Source: Mycolicibacterium goodii (lineage in GTDB: Bacteria; Actinomycetota; Actinomycetes; Mycobacteriales; Mycobacteriaceae). From it: 64,000 bases of DNA. Below, piece after piece: positions 16,457 to 25,691 of the stretch. The stretch spans positions 5,800,048 to 5,864,047 of the forward strand of contig NZ_CP012150.1 of assembly GCF_001187505.1 (NCBI RefSeq), given 5' to 3'. Under the pieces are notes generated by a model. That model had not been told where the DNA came from. It did not search any database and was given only the letters and a program-made list of their open reading frames with translations. The position numbers and the translations under genes are program-made. The stretch's first letter is position 1, and each line of letters starts with the position of its first letter.

Positions 16457-19024
16457 ATGCACGCGGCTGGATCTGTGCTGCTCGACGCGCTGCGTGCCCA
16501 TGGGAACCGGACCGCGTTGATCACGGCGGCCCGGCAGGTGACCTACACCGACCTGGCCGCTCAGGTGGCCGATGCCGTGGCGTGCATGGGCACCGGGCGC
16601 CGGCTGGTGCTGCTGCAGACCCGCAACGACGCCGCGACCGTCGTGCACTACCTCGCCGCGCTGGCCGCGAACCACGTCGCGCTGCCCGTCACCCCGGGCG
16701 GCGACCACACCGCCATCATGCAGACCTACTCCCCCGACACCGTGATCGACGCCGACGGGATCCGTCACCGGCACGACGAACCCGTCCACCGGTTGCACGA
16801 CGACCTGGCGCTGCTGATGTCCACCTCGGGCAGCACCGGGTCCCCCAAACTGGTGCGACTGTCGCACACCAACCTGCTCAGCAACGCCGCCGCCATCGCC
16901 GAATATCTGGACATCCGCGAGACCGACCGGGCGGCAACAACTTTGCCGCTGTCCTACTGTTACGGCCTGTCGGTGCTCAACAGCCACCTGCTGCGGGGTG
17001 CGGCGTTGCTCCTCACCGAGGACTCGGTGCTCGACGACGCGTTCTGGGAACTGTTCACCCGGCATCGCGGCACCAGCTTCGCCGGTGTGCCGCACACCTT
17101 CGAACTGCTGGACCGCATCGGCTTCGAGCACATGTCGCTGCCGCACCTGCGCTACCTCACGCAGGCCGGCGGCCGCATGGCGCCCGAACGGGTGCGCCGG
17201 TTCGCGGCGCTCGGCGACCGGCAAGGCTGGCGGCTGGTGGTGATGTACGGCGCGACCGAGGCCACCGCCCGGATGGCGTATCTGCCCGCCGACCTGGCGC
17301 TGACGCGGCCCGAGGCCATCGGACGGCCGATCCCCGGCGGCGAGTTCAGCGTCGAACAGCTCGACGGCTGGCCGGACGGCACCGGTGAGCTGGTCTACCG
17401 CGGTCCGAACGTGATGCTCGGCTACGCGCACGGGCCAGAAGACCTCGCGCTCGGCGCCACCATCGACGCGCTGCGCACCGGCGACATCGCGCGCCGCGGC
17501 GCCGACGGCCTGTACGAGATCGTCGGCCGCAGCAGCCGGTTCGTGAAGCTGTTCGGTCTGCGGATCGATCTGCAGCGCCTCGAATCCGGGCTGGCCGGGC
17601 AGAACATCACCGCACTGTGCACCGGGGACGACGACGGTATCGCCGTGGCCGCGACCGCACCCGCGTCGGCCGCCGAGGTCACGCGGCTGGTGGCCGCCGC
17701 GGCCCGGATCCCGGCCTCGGGTGTGCGCACCACCATCGTCGACGAACTGCCACGCCTCGCCTCGGGCAAGCCCGACTATCCCGCGGTGCGTGCCCTCGCC
17801 ATGGCCGAGCCCGCACCCGAGGGCTCGGCCGATCTGCGGACGTTGTTCGCCGATGTACTGCAACTCGACCCGACCACCATCGACCCCGAGGCCAGCTTCA
17901 TCGACCTCGGCGGCAACTCGCTGTCGTACGTGGCGATGTCGGTGCGGCTGGAACGCGCCCTCGGCCAGTTGCCCGCCGAGTGGCACCGGCTGCCGCTGTC
18001 AGAACTGCAGCGCCGTGCGGCGCCGCGGCGGCGCTGGGGTGCCACCGTGGAGACCAGCGTCGCGTTGCGCGCGGTCGCGATCGTACTGATCGTCGGCTCC
18101 CACGCCGAGCTGTTCGAACTGTGGGGCGGTGCCCATGTGCTGCTCGCCGTGGCCGGCTACAACTTCGGACGGTTCTGCCTGACCCCGCTGCCTCGCGAAC
18201 AGCGGTCGCGACATCTGCGCCGCACCATCGCCTGGGTCGCGGTGCCGTCGATCGTGTGGGTGGCGATCGCCCTGGTGCTCACCGACGACTACCACGTCAC
18301 GAATCTGTTCCTGGCCGACAAGTTTCTCGGCCCACCCGACAGCATGACGGCCGGGCGGCTGTGGTTCGTCGAGGTGCTGGTGTGGATCCTGGTGGCGCTG
18401 GCCGCCGTGTGTTGGCTGCCCGCCGCCGACCGCCTCGAACGCAGCAGGCCGTTCGCGTTCGCCGCGGTGTTCCTCGGGTTCGGACTTGCGGTGCGCTACC
18501 ACCTGATCTCGTTCGATCTGCACGGTCAGGCCCACTTCACGGTGCTGGCGTTCTGGTTCTTCGCCGCCGGGTGGGCCGCCGCGAAGGCCACCGGCACGTG
18601 GCAGCGCGTGGCCGTCACGGCGGTGCTGGCGATCGGCGTGTACGGCTACTTCGGTGACGGCCGGCGGGAACTGATGGTGTTGGCCGGGTTCGCGCTGCTG
18701 ATCTGGCTGCCGTCGATCCGGTGCCCGGCACCGATCGCCGCGGCGCTCGGTGTGCTGGCCGAGGCGTCGCTGTACACGTATCTGACGCACTACCAGGTCT
18801 ATCCGCTGTTCGGCGATCACCGGCTCGTCGGGGTCCTGGTCGCGCTCGTCGTCGGAGTGGCCGCCACCTACGCGGTCACCACGGCGCGCAGCCGGTGGTC
18901 GCGGCGCTCAGTCCGTCGTCCGCTCGGCCATCAACCCCTCCTGCACGAGCGTCGCGACGACGCTGCCGTCGAGCTGTACCAGGCTCGAGGTGATGATGCC
19001 GCGGCCGCGGGCCGCGGCCGGTGA
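16457..19024 (+). CDS. Adenylation–acyl carrier–membrane acyltransferase (AT3) fusion protein
   Basis: 855 residues in three parts. Residues 1 to about 455 are an AMP-binding adenylation domain (MSTSGSTGSPKLVRLSH, YGATEATARM, RTGDIARRG, SGKPDY lysine). Residues about 460–530 are a phosphopantetheine carrier with the modifiable Ser488 in DLGGNSLS. Residues about 535–820 are an acyltransferase-3 membrane domain of about ten helices with the catalytic-type histidine in IVGSHAELF. One polypeptide could therefore activate an acid, carry it and transfer it at the membrane, functionally reminiscent of DltA+DltC+DltB. The acid and acceptor are unknown. The last 39 codons overlap the thioesterase gene on the other strand and encode a charged, low-complexity tail. 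Confidence 0.88.
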   Translation: MHAAGSVLLDALRAHGNRTALITAARQVTYTDLAAQVADAVACMGTGRRLVLLQTRNDAATVVHYLAALAANHVALPVTPGGDHTAIMQTYSPDTVIDADGIRHRHDEPVHRLHDDLALLMSTSGSTGSPKLVRLSHTNLLSNAAAIAEYLDIRETDRAATTLPLSYCYGLSVLNSHLLRGAALLLTEDSVLDDAFWELFTRHRGTSFAGVPHTFELLDRIGFEHMSLPHLRYLTQAGGRMAPERVRRFAALGDRQGWRLVVMYGATEATARMAYLPADLALTRPEAIGRPIPGGEFSVEQLDGWPDGTGELVYRGPNVMLGYAHGPEDLALGATIDALRTGDIARRGADGLYEIVGRSSRFVKLFGLRIDLQRLESGLAGQNITALCTGDDDGIAVAATAPASAAEVTRLVAAAARIPASGVRTTIVDELPRLASGKPDYPAVRALAMAEPAPEGSADLRTLFADVLQLDPTTIDPEASFIDLGGNSLSYVAMSVRLERALGQLPAEWHRLPLSELQRRAAPRRRWGATVETSVALRAVAIVLIVGSHAELFELWGGAHVLLAVAGYNFGRFCLTPLPREQRSRHLRRTIAWVAVPSIVWVAIALVLTDDYHVTNLFLADKFLGPPDSMTAGRLWFVEVLVWILVALAAVCWLPAADRLERSRPFAFAAVFLGFGLAVRYHLISFDLHGQAHFTVLAFWFFAAGWAAAKATGTWQRVAVTAVLAIGVYGYFGDGRRELMVLAGFALLIWLPSIRCPAPIAAALGVLAEASLYTYLTHYQVYPLFGDHRLVGVLVALVVGVAATYAVTTARSRWSRRSVRRPLGHQPLLHERRDDAAVELYQARGDDAAAAGRGR

Positions 19025-19717
19025 GATCTGCTCCAGCAGATTCCACTGGTCGGCATGTACCCGCCGGTGAAACCACATCGACGAATCGGTGGTGCCGCTG
19101 CGGTGACCGGGTGAACGCATCGAAAGGCCGTGCCCACCGAGCGCGGGATCGATGCCGTACAGGTCGGTGATGTAGAGCGCGACCATCGTGTGCAGCAGCG
19201 GATCGTCGGGCAGTCCCGTGGTGACGCGCCACCAGAACCTCCGGGTGAACCCGGCCTGGGTCACGTCGTCGACGATGCGGATGTCGAACTCGTCGAGCGG
19301 CAGCGACGGTGCCGGACCGGGCGGCCCGGTGCGCGGCAACGCCTCCGGGTCGTGCGGCAGGTGCGCGCGGTGGCCGTGCTCAGGTCCCGGCAGCGGCGTC
19401 GCGAACGACACCGTGGCGGTGGTCAGCAACCGGCCGTGCTCACAGGCGTCGATGCGACGCGACGAGGCCGTGCGTCCGTCGTAGACGCGGTGTACGCGGT
19501 ACTGCGCGGGTTCGGCCGCATCCCCGCCCCGCAGGAACTGCATGTGCATGTTGGTCGGTGCGCGGTCGTCGCCCACGGTGCGCGCCGCGGCGGCCAGGCT
19601 CTGCGCCGCGCGCAACCCACCGAATGCCCGTTTGCCCGCCGGACCGCTCGCCGGGCCGGTCCAGGTGTCCTCGTCGGCGTGTTCGCCGAGTTGGAACAGC
19701 CGCTGCAGCGTGCTCAC
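18908..19717 (-). CDS. TesB-like acyl-CoA thioesterase (double hotdog)
   Basis: 269 residues with two hotdog repeats, as in TesB/acyl-CoA thioesterase II. The N-terminal repeat carries AFGGLRAAQSLAAAA and the C-terminal repeat the active-site region with ITDLYGID, TTDSSMWFHR and LVQEGL. Its GTG start overlaps the stop of the CoA-transferase gene (GTGA), making it the last gene of the long minus-strand operon. The 3' 117 bases are antisense to the end of the adenylation–acyltransferase fusion gene. It probably releases CoA from the pathway's acyl-CoA product or relieves CoA sequestration. Confidence 0.9.
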   Translation of the reverse strand: MSTLQRLFQLGEHADEDTWTGPASGPAGKRAFGGLRAAQSLAAAARTVGDDRAPTNMHMQFLRGGDAAEPAQYRVHRVYDGRTASSRRIDACEHGRLLTTATVSFATPLPGPEHGHRAHLPHDPEALPRTGPPGPAPSLPLDEFDIRIVDDVTQAGFTRRFWWRVTTGLPDDPLLHTMVALYITDLYGIDPALGGHGLSMRSPGHRSGTTDSSMWFHRRVHADQWNLLEQISPAAARGRGIITSSLVQLDGSVVATLVQEGLMAERTTD

Positions 19718-20952
19718 CGTTTGGCGGAACTCGTTGCTACGGTGCCGGATTCGGCCAGTGCCTCGATCTGATCGGCGCTGAGCCCGAGATGTTCGGCGAG
19801 CACCGCGGCGGTGTCGTCACCCAGGGCGGGCGCGGCGGCCGCAGGCGGGTAGACCCCGCCGATCGACACCGGCAGGCCCGGCGCGAGATACCGGCCGATC
19901 CGCGGTTGTTCGAGCGGGGTGAACAGCGGGTTCTCGGTGACGCGGGTGTCGATCGCGGTCTCGGCGAAGCTGCGGTAGCGCTGCCACAACACCGAGGTGC
20001 CCGACAGCGCGTCGGCGATCTCGTCGGCGGTGTGCTCGCAGAACCACAGCGTGAACAGCCCCGTGAGCGCGTCGCGGTGGATGTAGCGCTGACCCTCGTC
20101 GGTGAAATCGGCGCCGAGCGTCTCGGCCAGCGCCGCAACGGCTTTGGTGGTTCCGGTGACCTCGGTGAGGTCACGGAAGTGCCGCCCGGTGAGCGCGACG
20201 ACCATGAACGAGACCCCGTCGCTGCTGGTGAAGTTCTGGCCGTACGTGCCGAACAGGCTGTTGCCCAACCGTTCCCGGGACGTGCCGTTGATCATCACCT
20301 CGGTGAGGAACCCGAGGTTGCCCGCGGTGGCCAGGGCGACGTTCTCCAGCGGGACGCCGATACGGGCACCCGCACCGGTGGCGTCGCGATGCCGCAGCGC
20401 CGCGCTCACCGCGAGTGCCACGTACAGTCCGCAGCTCACGTCCCAGGCCGGCAGCACGTGGTTGACCGGGGTGGACAGCTCGGCCGGGCCCGTGACGAGC
20501 GGAAATCCCAGCGCGGCGTTGACGGTGTAGTCCACGGCGGTGCCACCGTCGGCGCGGCCGGACACCTCGACGTGGATCAGGTCCGGCCGCAGCGGCACCA
20601 GCTCTTCGTAGGAATGCCACTGCCGCCCAGTGACGTTGGTGATCAGCACGCCGCTTTCGGCGATGAGCTGCTGCACCAGCCGCCGGCCTTCGGGCGAGCG
20701 CATGTCGGCGGCCACCGACCGCTTGCCCTTGTTCAGCCCGGCCCAGTAGATGCTGTCGCCGTCGGCGGTGACCGGCCAGCGGTGGTAGTCGGCGGCCCCG
20801 CCGACGGGGTCGACGCGGACCACCTCGGCGCCGAGTTGCGCCAGCGTCATCCCGGCCAGGGGGACGGCGACGAAGCTGGAGATCTCGATGATCCGGGTCC
20901 CGGCCAGCGGGCGGGTCGGGTCATGGTTCGAGGAGGCTACCGGTTCGGCCAT
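19714..20952 (-). CDS. Class III CoA-transferase (CaiB/BaiF), 2-methylfumaryl-CoA isomerase-like
   Basis: 412 residues of the CaiB/BaiF family, which forms interlocked dimers and moves CoA between carboxylates. The N-terminus (IIEISSFVAVPLAGMTLAQL, then DPVGGAADYHRWPVT and LNKGKRS) closely resembles the subgroup containing mesaconyl-CoA C1–C4 CoA-transferase/2-methylfumaryl-CoA isomerase. The catalytic Asp is Asp171 in LPAWDVSCG. It follows the E1 gene by 21 bases and overlaps the thioesterase start. In the operon it could activate or isomerise a branched dicarboxylate produced by ring opening. Exact substrates are inference. Confidence 0.9.
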   Translation of the reverse strand: MAEPVASSNHDPTRPLAGTRIIEISSFVAVPLAGMTLAQLGAEVVRVDPVGGAADYHRWPVTADGDSIYWAGLNKGKRSVAADMRSPEGRRLVQQLIAESGVLITNVTGRQWHSYEELVPLRPDLIHVEVSGRADGGTAVDYTVNAALGFPLVTGPAELSTPVNHVLPAWDVSCGLYVALAVSAALRHRDATGAGARIGVPLENVALATAGNLGFLTEVMINGTSRERLGNSLFGTYGQNFTSSDGVSFMVVALTGRHFRDLTEVTGTTKAVAALAETLGADFTDEGQRYIHRDALTGLFTLWFCEHTADEIADALSGTSVLWQRYRSFAETAIDTRVTENPLFTPLEQPRIGRYLAPGLPVSIGGVYPPAAAAPALGDDTAAVLAEHLGLSADQIEALAESGTVATSSAKR

Positions 20953-20973
20953 CCGGTCAAGCTATCAAGATCC

Positions 20974-23145
20974 TCAGGTGAGCAGTTTCACGGCCGCGGC
21001 TTCGATGGTGTCCTCGGACAGCAGCACCTGCAGCGCGGCGTCGCCGAGGGGGATGAAGCTGTCGGCGCTGGCGACCCGGTCGACGCGGCCGGTGTATCCG
21101 CGCGCGAGCAGTTCGGCCAGCACACCTTCGCCGACGCCGCCGGTCTGGCGGGTCTCGTCGACGATGAGCACCCGCCCGGTCGCGGCGGCCTCACGCACCA
21201 TGTCGTCGACGGGCAGCGGCGCCAGCCACCGCAGGTCCACCACCCGGGCGGCGATGTTGCGCTGTTCGAGCCTGCGCGCGACGCGCAGGCTCATCCACAG
21301 CCCGTTGCCGAATGTGAGGATGGTCAGATCCGTTCCGTCGCCGTAGGTGCGGGCCCGGCCGATCGGCACCGGCTGTCCCGGGTACCGGGCCAACCAGCCC
21401 TGATCGCCGTCCTCGTGCAGATCCTTGGTGTGGTACAGCGCGATCGGTTCGAGGTAAACACACACCGCCCCGGCGGTTTTCGCGGCCGCGACGCACGTGT
21501 GCAGCATCGCCGCCGCGTCATCGGGACGCGCCGGGGACGCGATCACCAGCCCCGGGATGTCGCGGATGGCGGCGATCGAGTTGTCGTTGTGGAAGTGCCC
21601 GCCGAAGCCCTTCTGGTAGCCGTAGCCGGCGATCCGCACCACCATGGGGTTGCGGTACTGGCGGTTGGAGAAGAACTGCAGCGTGGCGCCTTCACCACGG
21701 ATCTGATCGGCGGCGTTGTGCAGATAGGCGAGGTACTGGATCTCGGGGATCGGCAGCAGACCCGAGACGCCGGCGCCCAGGGCGAGACCCAGGATGGTCT
21801 GCTCGTCGAGCAGGGTGTCGAACACGCGGGCCGCACCCGCCGCGGCCTGCAGTCCGCGGGTCACGCCGTACACCCCGCCCTTGCGCGCGACGTCCTCGCC
21901 GAACACCAGGGTCTCCGGGTGCTCGGCCAGCACGTCCTGCAACGCCCGGTTGATCGCCAGGGCCAGCGTGAGCGGCGTGTCCCCCGCCTGCGGGGTGACC
22001 GACACCGTTTTCGCCTCGTCGATGGTTTCGCGCAGCGGTTCCCGCACCGCGTCGGCGCTGTCGAGTTGCGGGGCCCTGCTCAGGTCGCGGGCGCAGTCGA
22101 TGACCTGCGAGCGCTTGTCCTCATAGCGGTCAAGCGCCTGTTGCGGTGTCAGGACTCCGTGTGCAACAAGCATTTTCGCGGTATTGACCACCGGGTCGAG
22201 GTGGTAATCGGCGACGATCTCCTCGGGTTTGCGGTAGGACGGTTCGTAATCCGATCCGGCGTGGCCCATCAACCGCACGGTGCGCAGATGCAGGAACGCC
22301 GGTTTGCGGTGCCTGCGCACCCACTGCGCAGCGGCCGTCGCGGCGTCGTACGCCGAGACCAGGTCGCAGCCGTCGGCCCAGAAGTACTGCAGACCGGGGC
22401 GGTTGCCGTAGGCGTTGGCGATCCAGCCGCGCGGGGTCCTGGTGCTGATGCCGATGCCGTTGTCCTCACAGACGAACAACAGCGGCATCGGCAGTCCCTG
22501 ATAGGCCGCGTGCAGTGCGGCGTTGATCGCGCCGACCGCCGTCGAGTGGTTCGCCGAGGCGTCGCCGAAACTGCACACCGTCACCGCGTCCTCGGGCCAC
22601 GGGCACGGCACGCCGATCTTGCGGGCCCGCGCGATCGAGAACGCCACCCCCAGCGCGCGCGGCAGATGCGACGCGATGGTCGAGGTCTGCGGGATCACAT
22701 TGAGGTCGTGACGGCCGAACACCTTGTGCCGCCCACCCGAGATGGGCTCCGAGGTCGCCGCCAGGACCCCCAGCAGGACATCGCGGATCGGGTCGGACCC
22801 GTCGGCCTGCCCGGCCCGCGCCACGTAGAACCCGCCGGAGCGGTAATGCAGCAGGGCCGGGTCGGTGAGCCGCAGCGCCGCGGCGACCGCCGCGTTGCCC
22901 TCATGTCCCGATGAGCCGATCGTGTAGAAGCCCTTCTCCTGTGCCCGCAGCCACCGCGCGGCCAGGTCCAGGTGACGGCTGGTGACCTGCGCGTCGAACA
23001 GCTGCAACGCCTGGTCGGCCGTCAGCGCGGTGTCGGGCCAGGGTTGTGGTTCCGGTTCCACGGCAGCCGACAGCTGCGCGACGACGGTCGTGAAATGGTC
23101 GTCGAGCGCCTCTTTGCGGGGGTTGGCCGTCGGAGAGCTGGCCAT
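20974..23145 (-). CDS. Fused alpha–beta E1 of a branched-chain-type 2-oxoacid dehydrogenase
   Basis: 723 residues joining E1-alpha (about 40–360) and E1-beta (about 385–720), separate in most bacteria. The thiamine-diphosphate motif starts at [17 protein letters not shown] and ends in EDNGIGIS; the phosphorylation-loop equivalent is [13 protein letters not shown]. The beta part has [19 protein letters not shown], the transketolase pyrimidine domain and a C-terminal domain ending DSFIPLG. No E2 or E3 gene is nearby, so it must use the cell's other lipoyl enzymes or act as a non-oxidative decarboxylase. ATG at 23145 has a perfect GGAGG site. It sits mid-operon, 43 bases after the acyl-CoA dehydrogenase gene. 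Confidence 0.92.
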   Translation of the reverse strand: MASSPTANPRKEALDDHFTTVVAQLSAAVEPEPQPWPDTALTADQALQLFDAQVTSRHLDLAARWLRAQEKGFYTIGSSGHEGNAAVAAALRLTDPALLHYRSGGFYVARAGQADGSDPIRDVLLGVLAATSEPISGGRHKVFGRHDLNVIPQTSTIASHLPRALGVAFSIARARKIGVPCPWPEDAVTVCSFGDASANHSTAVGAINAALHAAYQGLPMPLLFVCEDNGIGISTRTPRGWIANAYGNRPGLQYFWADGCDLVSAYDAATAAAQWVRRHRKPAFLHLRTVRLMGHAGSDYEPSYRKPEEIVADYHLDPVVNTAKMLVAHGVLTPQQALDRYEDKRSQVIDCARDLSRAPQLDSADAVREPLRETIDEAKTVSVTPQAGDTPLTLALAINRALQDVLAEHPETLVFGEDVARKGGVYGVTRGLQAAAGAARVFDTLLDEQTILGLALGAGVSGLLPIPEIQYLAYLHNAADQIRGEGATLQFFSNRQYRNPMVVRIAGYGYQKGFGGHFHNDNSIAAIRDIPGLVIASPARPDDAAAMLHTCVAAAKTAGAVCVYLEPIALYHTKDLHEDGDQGWLARYPGQPVPIGRARTYGDGTDLTILTFGNGLWMSLRVARRLEQRNIAARVVDLRWLAPLPVDDMVREAAATGRVLIVDETRQTGGVGEGVLAELLARGYTGRVDRVASADSFIPLGDAALQVLLSEDTIEAAAVKLLT

Positions 23146-23188
23146 CGGGCCTCCTGAGGTCGTGGCTGATTGACGATACGCCGTGCGG

Positions 23189-24388
23189 TCAGCGGAACGC
23201 GCCGACGCCGGTGAGTGCCTGCCCGATGATCAGCGTATGCATCTCACTGGTGCCTTCGTAGGTCAACACCGATTCGAGGTTGTTGGCGTGGCGCATCACC
23301 GGATACTCCCCGGTGATGCCGCTGGCGCCGAGCACGGTCCGCGCGGTACGGGCGATCTCGATGGCCTCCCGCACGTTGTTGAGTTTTCCGAGGCTGACCT
23401 GCTCGGGAACCAGGTCACCCGCGTCCTTCTGCCGCCCCAGGTGCAGTGCCAGCAGGAACCCTTTGCCGTACTCCAGTGTCATGTCCGCGAGCTTCTGCTG
23501 GGTGAGTTGGAACGCGCCGATGGGTCGGTCGAACTGTTCGCGTGAGCAGGCGTAGGTGAGCGCGGTCTCCAGGCAGTCCCGCGCCGCGCCCAGCGCACCG
23601 AACACGATCCCGAAACGTGCCTCGTTGAGACAGCGCAGCGGGGCGCCGAGGCCTGCCGCCCCTGGCAGCCGGGCGCGGTCGGGAAGCCGAACCCCGTCGA
23701 GGACGAGTTCACTGGTCACCGAGGCCCGCAGCGACATCTTGGATTTGATGGTGTTCGCGGTGAACCCCGGGGTGTCGGTGGGGACGACGAATCCGCGGAT
23801 TCCCTCGTCGGTGCGCGCCCAGACGACGGCGACGTCGGCCACCGAACCGTTGGTGATCCACATCTTCGTCCCGTTGAGAACCCAGTCGTCGCCCGAGCGG
23901 GTCGCCCTGGTGCGCATGCCCGCCGGGTTGGAACCGTGGTCGGGTTCGGTGAGGCCGAAACACCCGATGCGCTGCCCGCTCGCCATGTCGGGCAACCACT
24001 CGTTCTTCTGGTCCTCGCTGCCGAAGGCGTGGATCGCGTACATCGCCAGCGACCCCTGCACGCTCACCAGCGAACGGATCCCCGAGTCACCCGCTTCGAG
24101 TTCCAGGCACGCCAAACCGTATGTCACCGCGGACATCCCGGCGCAGCCGTAGCCCTTCAGATGCATGCCGAGCAGACCGAGCTCACCCAGGTCGGCCGCC
24201 AGTTCGCGCGCGGGCAGCTCCCCGTTTTCGTACCAGGAGGCGACGTGCGGAACGATCCTGCGCTGCACGAGGCTGCGTACGGTGTCGCGGATCTCGCGCT
24301 CCTCGGCACTGAGCAGGGCATTGATCCCGATCAGGTCATCGGCACTTTTGCGCTGCGAACGCGGTTGCGCGACAGTGCTGTTGGTCAT
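23189..24388 (-). CDS. Acyl-CoA dehydrogenase, glutaryl-CoA dehydrogenase-like
   Basis: 399 residues with all signatures of glutaryl-CoA dehydrogenases: SLVSVQGSLAMYAIHAFGSE, IGCFGLTEPDHGSNPAGM, WITNGSVADVAVVWA, and the catalytic-base Glu in YEGTSEMHTLIIGQALTG. The enzyme oxidises, and usually decarboxylates, glutaryl-CoA to crotonyl-CoA with FAD. Start ATG 24388 follows CAGGAG; the longer frame is unsupported. Its place directly after an enamidase-like gene suggests that ring opening yields a C5 dicarboxylate skeleton. A substituted glutaryl-CoA is possible. Confidence 0.93.
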   Translation of the reverse strand: MTNSTVAQPRSQRKSADDLIGINALLSAEEREIRDTVRSLVQRRIVPHVASWYENGELPARELAADLGELGLLGMHLKGYGCAGMSAVTYGLACLELEAGDSGIRSLVSVQGSLAMYAIHAFGSEDQKNEWLPDMASGQRIGCFGLTEPDHGSNPAGMRTRATRSGDDWVLNGTKMWITNGSVADVAVVWARTDEGIRGFVVPTDTPGFTANTIKSKMSLRASVTSELVLDGVRLPDRARLPGAAGLGAPLRCLNEARFGIVFGALGAARDCLETALTYACSREQFDRPIGAFQLTQQKLADMTLEYGKGFLLALHLGRQKDAGDLVPEQVSLGKLNNVREAIEIARTARTVLGASGITGEYPVMRHANNLESVLTYEGTSEMHTLIIGQALTGVGAFR

Positions 24389-24414
24389 CTTTGTGTACTC
24401 CTGTGTGGTGGGGT

Positions 24415-25635
24415 TCAACAGCATCCGGTGGCGCGTGCCGCGGCGGCGACGGGCAGGTCCGGCGCACCGCGCCAACGCACCGACCTGCTCGGGGGCGGCG
24501 TCTGCTGACTGCGGGTGGTGACCAGCGGCACCCCGTCGACGAGCACTGCCGCGATGCCGGGGAGGTCGCCGAGGGCGAACGATTCGAGGGCGTCGCCGGC
24601 GACCGACCCGGTGATCGGACCGAGGACCACCAGGTCCGCGGGCGCCCCTTCGAGCAGCACGCCGGTGTCCAGACCGTGCGCCTTCGCGGTCTGCCCGGTG
24701 GCCGCGGCGGCAGCGGTCAGCGGATCGACACCGCAGATCGAGGCGAGGAAGCACACGTTGCGCAACATTCCGCGCGGGATCACTCCGGTGCCTCCCGGGG
24801 TGTCGGTGCCGAGCGTCAACCGATGCAGCTCACCGCGGGCCGACAGTTCGTCGACCACGAGTTTGGTCGCCCGGTAGTTCATCGAACTGCACACCTCGAC
24901 GCTCGCCGACGGCAGATCGGCGATGATGCCCACGATGTCGTCGTCGGGCGCCGGGATCGGCCCGCCGGAGATGTGGCCGACGATGTCGGGCCGCACCGCG
25001 ACCGCGACGTCGCGCCCGGCCACCCGGCTCGCACCCGACCGGGACACCCCGCCGGAATGCATCTTGACGGTCATGCCGCGTTCGTGGGCCCACTCGACGT
25101 AGCGCTGGGCCTCGCCGTCACCGAGGCGATTCCAGTCGTAGAAGATGAACTTGAGGTGCCTGATGCCTTCCCGGTGTGCCCGGTCGAAGTGTTCCTCGGT
25201 CATCCCGGGGACCAGCAGCACCGTGCCCGCCGCGACCTTCACCCCGGACGGCCGCGACCGGCCCGTGGTGTGCCGCGACGTGATCGCGATGCTCAGCACG
25301 AGTTCCGGCGTCAACGCACCGAAATCCAGGCCGGGAATGTGTAATTCGCCTGCCGACACCATCGACGTGGTGCCGCCGTGCAGATAGTTGCCGATCCATC
25401 CGACCGAGTTCTGCGCCGGCGTCCACTCCCCGAAGGTGGGGTGCACGTGCCCGTCGACCAGCCCGGGCATCACGGTCAGCCCGCCCGCCGACAGCACCTG
25501 GTCAGGGTTCGGGTGGTCGACGCCGATTCCCGCGACCCGGCCGTCCTCGATCAGCAGCGTGGTGTCGCGCACCGGTTTCATCGTCGCGTCGCCATGCAGC
25601 AGGAGTCCGATGTCCTCCACCAGCAGTGTCGGCAC
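24415..25635 (-). CDS. Enamidase-like metal-dependent amidohydrolase
   Basis: 406 residues of the amidohydrolase superfamily (HxH in GLVDGHVHP, VKMHSGG, VGHISGG, LGTDTPGGTG). From memory it aligns along most of its length with enamidase (Ena) of Eubacterium barkeri, which opens 6-oxo-tetrahydronicotinate to 2-formylglutarate; shared stretches include PSGVKV, TEEHF, WAHERGM and the C-terminal SVAGDAL…GDLPGI…TPP. Where Ena has its acidic metal-bridging segment (GEVGLG) this protein has LKFIFYD, so metal coordination may differ. GTG 25635 follows a perfect AGGAGG. Adjacent to a molybdenum hydroxylase, it probably hydrolyses a cyclic enamide or lactam. Substrate unproven. Confidence 0.85.
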   Translation of the reverse strand: MPTLLVEDIGLLLHGDATMKPVRDTTLLIEDGRVAGIGVDHPNPDQVLSAGGLTVMPGLVDGHVHPTFGEWTPAQNSVGWIGNYLHGGTTSMVSAGELHIPGLDFGALTPELVLSIAITSRHTTGRSRPSGVKVAAGTVLLVPGMTEEHFDRAHREGIRHLKFIFYDWNRLGDGEAQRYVEWAHERGMTVKMHSGGVSRSGASRVAGRDVAVAVRPDIVGHISGGPIPAPDDDIVGIIADLPSASVEVCSSMNYRATKLVVDELSARGELHRLTLGTDTPGGTGVIPRGMLRNVCFLASICGVDPLTAAAAATGQTAKAHGLDTGVLLEGAPADLVVLGPITGSVAGDALESFALGDLPGIAAVLVDGVPLVTTRSQQTPPPSRSVRWRGAPDLPVAAAARATGCC

Positions 25636-25691
25636 GTAACCTCCTGGGTAGTTGGATTGTCTTCACTTGAAACCTGGGGATGCCAGGCCGG

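Noticed and set aside
19309..22914. A 1201-codon plus-strand open frame across the thioesterase, CoA-transferase and E1 genes
   Set aside because: It is antisense to three genes with clear active sites; the translated sequence lacks any family motif.
25636..25691. ATTGTC near 25655 as another GntR operator
   Set aside because: Only one half-site, inside a short intra-operon gap with no palindrome.
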